8,663 nt of DNA, from NCBI GenBank assembly GCA_964486825.1, contig CAZAQS010000206.1, positions 1 to 8,663 of the forward strand, given 5' to 3'. Below, in pieces: positions 6,417-8,663 of this stretch; the stretch's first letter is position 1, and every line of letters begins with the position of its first letter. The DNA comes from CAZAQS01 sp964486825. GTDB lineage: Bacteria > Chloroflexota > Anaerolineae > Anaerolineales > UBA4823. The notes under the pieces were generated by a model. That model searched no databases and was not told where the DNA came from. It saw nothing but the letters and a program-made list of their open reading frames with translations. Made by a program: the position numbers and the translations under genes.

Positions 6417-7333
6417 TGCTCGTAGGCCTTATGGCCCTTCCAAATGGTAAGGCCGCCTCGCATAGCGGCGATCCACTTGCGCCGCATGATATCTGGAGCG
6501 CCTGGAACTGGGACCCGCTCATCCTGTCGGGAATCGTACTCGCCGGTTGGCTTTATTTCCGGGGAGTAAGGATGCTTTGGGGGCAGGCGGGTCGTGGACG
6601 GGGCGTACAACGCTGGCAGGTGGCTGCCTTTAGCGGAGGTCTGTTTACTTTGGTACTGGCTGTGGTTTCGCCCATCGATGCGCTGGGTGAGGTGCTTTTC
6701 TCCGGTCATATGTTGCAGCACCTTTTATTGATCCTGGTCGCCGCGCCATTGTTGGTGCTTGGAGCGCCGCCCGCAGCAGTGGCGTGGGCGATACCGGAGC
6801 GCTGGCGGGCAGGCCTTGGTCGCTGGTGGCGGCGTAGGAACTCTTTGAGGAAAGGGTGGCACTATCTGAACAATCCCCTGGTAGTATGGGTCATGCATGC
6901 GCTGGCTTTGATTGCCTGGCACCTCCCCGACTTATACCAGGCTGCCCTGGTGAATGAATTCGTGCACTTCCTGGAGCATGCCAGTTTCTTGTTTACCGCG
7001 CTGCTTTTTTGGATGGTATTGATCCGCAGCGGTAATCGGGGCCAGTTATCTTATGGCGCCAGCATGCTCTATGTTTTCTCGATGGCTATGTTCAGTGGTG
7101 TGCTCGGTGCGCTGATTACCTTCTCTCGCCAGGCATGGTATCCCATCCATATGGATACTGCCCTGGTCTGGGGGTTTACTCCCCTAGAAGACCAACAGCT
7201 TGCCGGCGTTTTGATGTGGGTGCCGGGAAACTTTGTCTACCTGGCGGCTTTCTTGACTTTGTTATGGAGGTGGTTTGCAGCCATGGACAGGCGTGATAAA
7301 GCAAGTCTGCCTGGGAGGGAAGTCGTACAATGA
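6395..7333 (+). CDS. ctaG: CtaG-family (caa3_CtaG) cytochrome oxidase assembly membrane protein
   Basis: Polytopic membrane protein linked in other bacteria to formation of active caa3 oxidase, probably through copper handling. This is the caa3/Bacillus-type family, unrelated to the Cox11-type protein also called CtaG. It has 312 aa, with an N-terminal signal-like helix (about 1-20) and about seven further helices. Family signatures are visible: GHMLQHLLLILVAAPLLVLG (His105, His109), MHALALIAWHLPDLY (His168, His176), VHFLEHASF (His191, His195), SRQAWYP and EDQQLAGVLMW (about 265-275). The His pairs are candidate metal ligands. The start at 6395 overlaps the previous gene by 22 bases and gives a good signal (MRSLLVVMLVGLMAL). 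An in-frame ATG at 6416 would form TAATG with the previous stop, losing 7 residues. Neither start has a strong ribosome binding site, so translational coupling is likely. Confidence 0.92.
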   Translation: MRSLLVVMLVGLMALPNGKAASHSGDPLAPHDIWSAWNWDPLILSGIVLAGWLYFRGVRMLWGQAGRGRGVQRWQVAAFSGGLFTLVLAVVSPIDALGEVLFSGHMLQHLLLILVAAPLLVLGAPPAAVAWAIPERWRAGLGRWWRRRNSLRKGWHYLNNPLVVWVMHALALIAWHLPDLYQAALVNEFVHFLEHASFLFTALLFWMVLIRSGNRGQLSYGASMLYVFSMAMFSGVLGALITFSRQAWYPIHMDTALVWGFTPLEDQQLAGVLMWVPGNFVYLAAFLTLLWRWFAAMDRRDKASLPGREVVQ

Positions 7334-7743
7334 ATAAGGCTCTTAATCTGCCCATGAGAACCATCCTTCGAGCGTTCTTGTGGGTGTCGCTGTCTTTCGC
7401 TGTGATTGCTTGTGGTCAGCTTCCTCAAAGCTCGTTCCGGCATGAGGCGCCTGGTGGCGATGCCGAGCGCGGTCGCCAGGCCTTACAGGATTACGGTTGC
7501 ATTTCATGTCATACGGTTCCCGGGATCCCTCGCTCTGAGGCGCTGGTCGCACCTCCTTTAAATAATTGGGCAGACCGGCGTTTTATCGCCGGCCAATTCC
7601 CCAACACACCAGAAAACTTGATCCCCTGGATTATGGCGCCTCAGGCGTTGATCCCCGGTACTGCCATGCCGGATATGGGGGTCACAAACCAGGACGCTCG
7701 CGATATCAGCGCTTACCTTTATACGCTGCGACGTGGCCGATAG
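7330..7743 (+). CDS. Lipoprotein class I cytochrome c, monoheme
   Basis: A 137-aa exported electron carrier. An N-terminal signal ends at Ala-Cys28 (FAVIAC), a lipobox that predicts membrane anchoring outside the cytoplasm. The mature part has one heme-binding CISCH (Cys57, Cys60, His61), then VAPPLNNWADRRFIAGQFP. The likely axial Met113 follows in GTAMPDMGV, and the final helix reads ARDISAYLYTL. The pattern VAPPL...FIAG...N...WI..P..L.PGTAMPD is that of small cytochromes of dehydrogenase/oxidase clusters. Its ATG overlaps the TGA of ctaG (ATGA), with GGAGGGA 9 bases upstream, so the two are co-translated. It probably shuttles electrons to the oxidase or accepts them from the dehydrogenase whose subunit is encoded next. 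The partner is inferred from position only. Confidence 0.93.
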   Translation: MNKALNLPMRTILRAFLWVSLSFAVIACGQLPQSSFRHEAPGGDAERGRQALQDYGCISCHTVPGIPRSEALVAPPLNNWADRRFIAGQFPNTPENLIPWIMAPQALIPGTAMPDMGVTNQDARDISAYLYTLRRGR

Positions 7744-7770
7744 CAGTATCCGACAATAGAAAGGAATGTG

Positions 7771-8663
7771 ATGGAAATATCTGATAAAAATAAACAAGTA
7801 GAGTCCGTTGCTAATGATGGGGCACCGAGAGTTGTCTCTCGCCGTGATTTTTTGAAAGCGGTCGGGGTGGCGGCTGCCGGGGTAGTGGGCGTTTCAGCTG
7901 CCGGTTGCGAGGTCGTGGCTCCTCAAGTGTTTGAGCCTGAAGCATTTACGAGGGACCGCGTGCCTATCTCCGTGCAATATCCGGCTGTCCCATACACACC
8001 CGCTCAGCCGCGCCCGGCCCAGATGCTGCAGTTCTTTACTCCACACGAAGCCCAAACAGTCGAAGCTTTTACAGCTCGCTTGTTGCCGGGTAGTCCGGAT
8101 GATCCCGGGGCGCGCGAAGCAGGTGTGGTTTACTATATCGATGGGTTGCTGGCCGAGCCGGATGGTTTTGCTGAATCCGTTTACCGCCAGCCACCCTTTG
8201 CGGCTACCTATGCCGGTGATCAGCCGCCCGGAAACCAGCTTCCTGGCCAGGCCGGCATGGTGATCTGGATCGAGGATGAGGAGATCGAGCGATATGGATA
8301 CCAATCCATCTTGACCTCCCGTGAAGTCATGAGCATCGGGTTGGCTGCCCTGGATCGTTTTGCAAACCAGGAATTCGACGAGGATTTTACGGATCTGAGC
8401 GAAGAGCAGCAGGATCAGATAATCGAGGCCATGCTTGAGGACGAACCTGAGGGTTTCCAGCCGCTAACTCCTGAATCTTTTTTTCATGCAATGCGCCGCT
8501 ATACGGCCGAGGGCATGTTCTCCGACCCGCTTTATCCCTGTCAAAGCACTCATATCACAGGGGGAGCTATCATGGGTTTTAACCCAGGAGATTCTATGAC
8601 CAATAAATACGGCCAGGTGTGGGACACCCCCAACGTCTTCGTCACCGGCGCTGCCCTTTATCC
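7771..8663 (+). CDS. Tat-exported gluconate 2-dehydrogenase subunit 3-like lipoprotein, joined to a GMC oxidoreductase C-terminal segment; runs off the window
   Basis: ATG 7771 has AAGGA 5 bases upstream; 297 codons are present without a stop. The Tat signal SRRDFLKAVG (Arg24-Arg25) leads to a lipobox, AAGC (Cys46). Residues about 90-255 match the gluconate 2-dehydrogenase subunit 3 family: FFTPHEAQTVEAFTARLLPG, the acidic helix EEQQDQIIEAML, then FFHAMRRYTAEGMFSDPLY. Such subunits normally continue with a GGN...GW...G.PG tail. Here, from residue about 257, the sequence becomes QSTHITGGAIMG (His261), then KYGQVWDTPNVFVTGAALYP. That is the C-terminal signature of GMC flavoproteins, the usual catalytic partner. 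The FAD-binding part of the GMC protein is absent. It reads as an in-frame deletion fusion or an assembly chimera. Last gene of the oxidase operon, 27 bases after the cytochrome. The subunit 3 assignment is confident; the nature of the junction is not. Confidence 0.85.
   Translation, partial: MEISDKNKQVESVANDGAPRVVSRRDFLKAVGVAAAGVVGVSAAGCEVVAPQVFEPEAFTRDRVPISVQYPAVPYTPAQPRPAQMLQFFTPHEAQTVEAFTARLLPGSPDDPGAREAGVVYYIDGLLAEPDGFAESVYRQPPFAATYAGDQPPGNQLPGQAGMVIWIEDEEIERYGYQSILTSREVMSIGLAALDRFANQEFDEDFTDLSEEQQDQIIEAMLEDEPEGFQPLTPESFFHAMRRYTAEGMFSDPLYPCQSTHITGGAIMGFNPGDSMTNKYGQVWDTPNVFVTGAALY

Noticed and set aside
7894..8304. 136-aa minus-strand frame opposite the last gene
   Set aside because: It lies antisense to the subunit 3 domain, which has clear Tat, lipobox and family motifs. 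The antisense product shows no recognisable motif.
1..8663. Mobile element, CRISPR array, phage or defence system
   Set aside because: No transposase, integrase, regularly spaced repeats, terminal inverted repeats or defence-protein motifs were seen. All long genes belong to central metabolism or respiration.

Overview
This window looks like a chromosomal segment of an aerobic bacterium, most likely a member of the Chloroflexota (Anaerolineae-like). That placement rests on the gene combination: an archaeal-type phosphoglycerate mutase, a caa3 oxidase with a fused subunit I/III, and a Tat-exported gluconate-dehydrogenase-subunit-3-like lipoprotein. No marker gene settles it. Base composition is moderate and even, and I see no transposase, integrase, CRISPR array or phage gene.

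Layout. (1) Positions 1-57 are the 3' part of a tRNA with a CAT anticodon, followed by an inverted repeat. (2) apgM (2,3-bisphosphoglycerate-independent phosphoglycerate mutase) is on the minus strand. (3) A 240-base divergent intergenic region holds two promoter-like elements in mirror image, each preceded by a similar AGGG/CCC palindrome. (4) A small PRC-barrel-like protein follows on the plus strand. (5) A 346-base noncoding stretch with a hairpin precedes the oxidase genes. (6) A tight plus-strand operon follows: coxB (CuA subunit II with a fused cytochrome c domain), a fused coxA-coxC, a small three-helix membrane protein, a CtaG-family membrane protein, a monoheme lipoprotein cytochrome c, and a Tat-signal lipoprotein that runs off the window end. 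The operon genes are separated by 27 bases or less, or overlap.

Working together: subunits I, II and III form the heme-copper oxidase. Cytochrome c domains on subunit II and on the separate lipoprotein would deliver electrons, and CtaG probably helps copper assembly. The last gene belongs to a family that normally partners an FAD-dependent GMC dehydrogenase, which suggests a route from periplasmic sugar or alcohol oxidation through cytochrome c to oxygen. 

The most unusual points are: the last ORF changes, in frame, from a gluconate-dehydrogenase subunit 3 to the C-terminal segment of a GMC oxidoreductase, with the rest of both proteins missing; the mirror-image divergent promoters; and the oxidase subunit I, which has Gln where the K-channel Lys is expected and Ile at a D-channel Asn position. 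I found no clear previously undescribed defence or mobile system.
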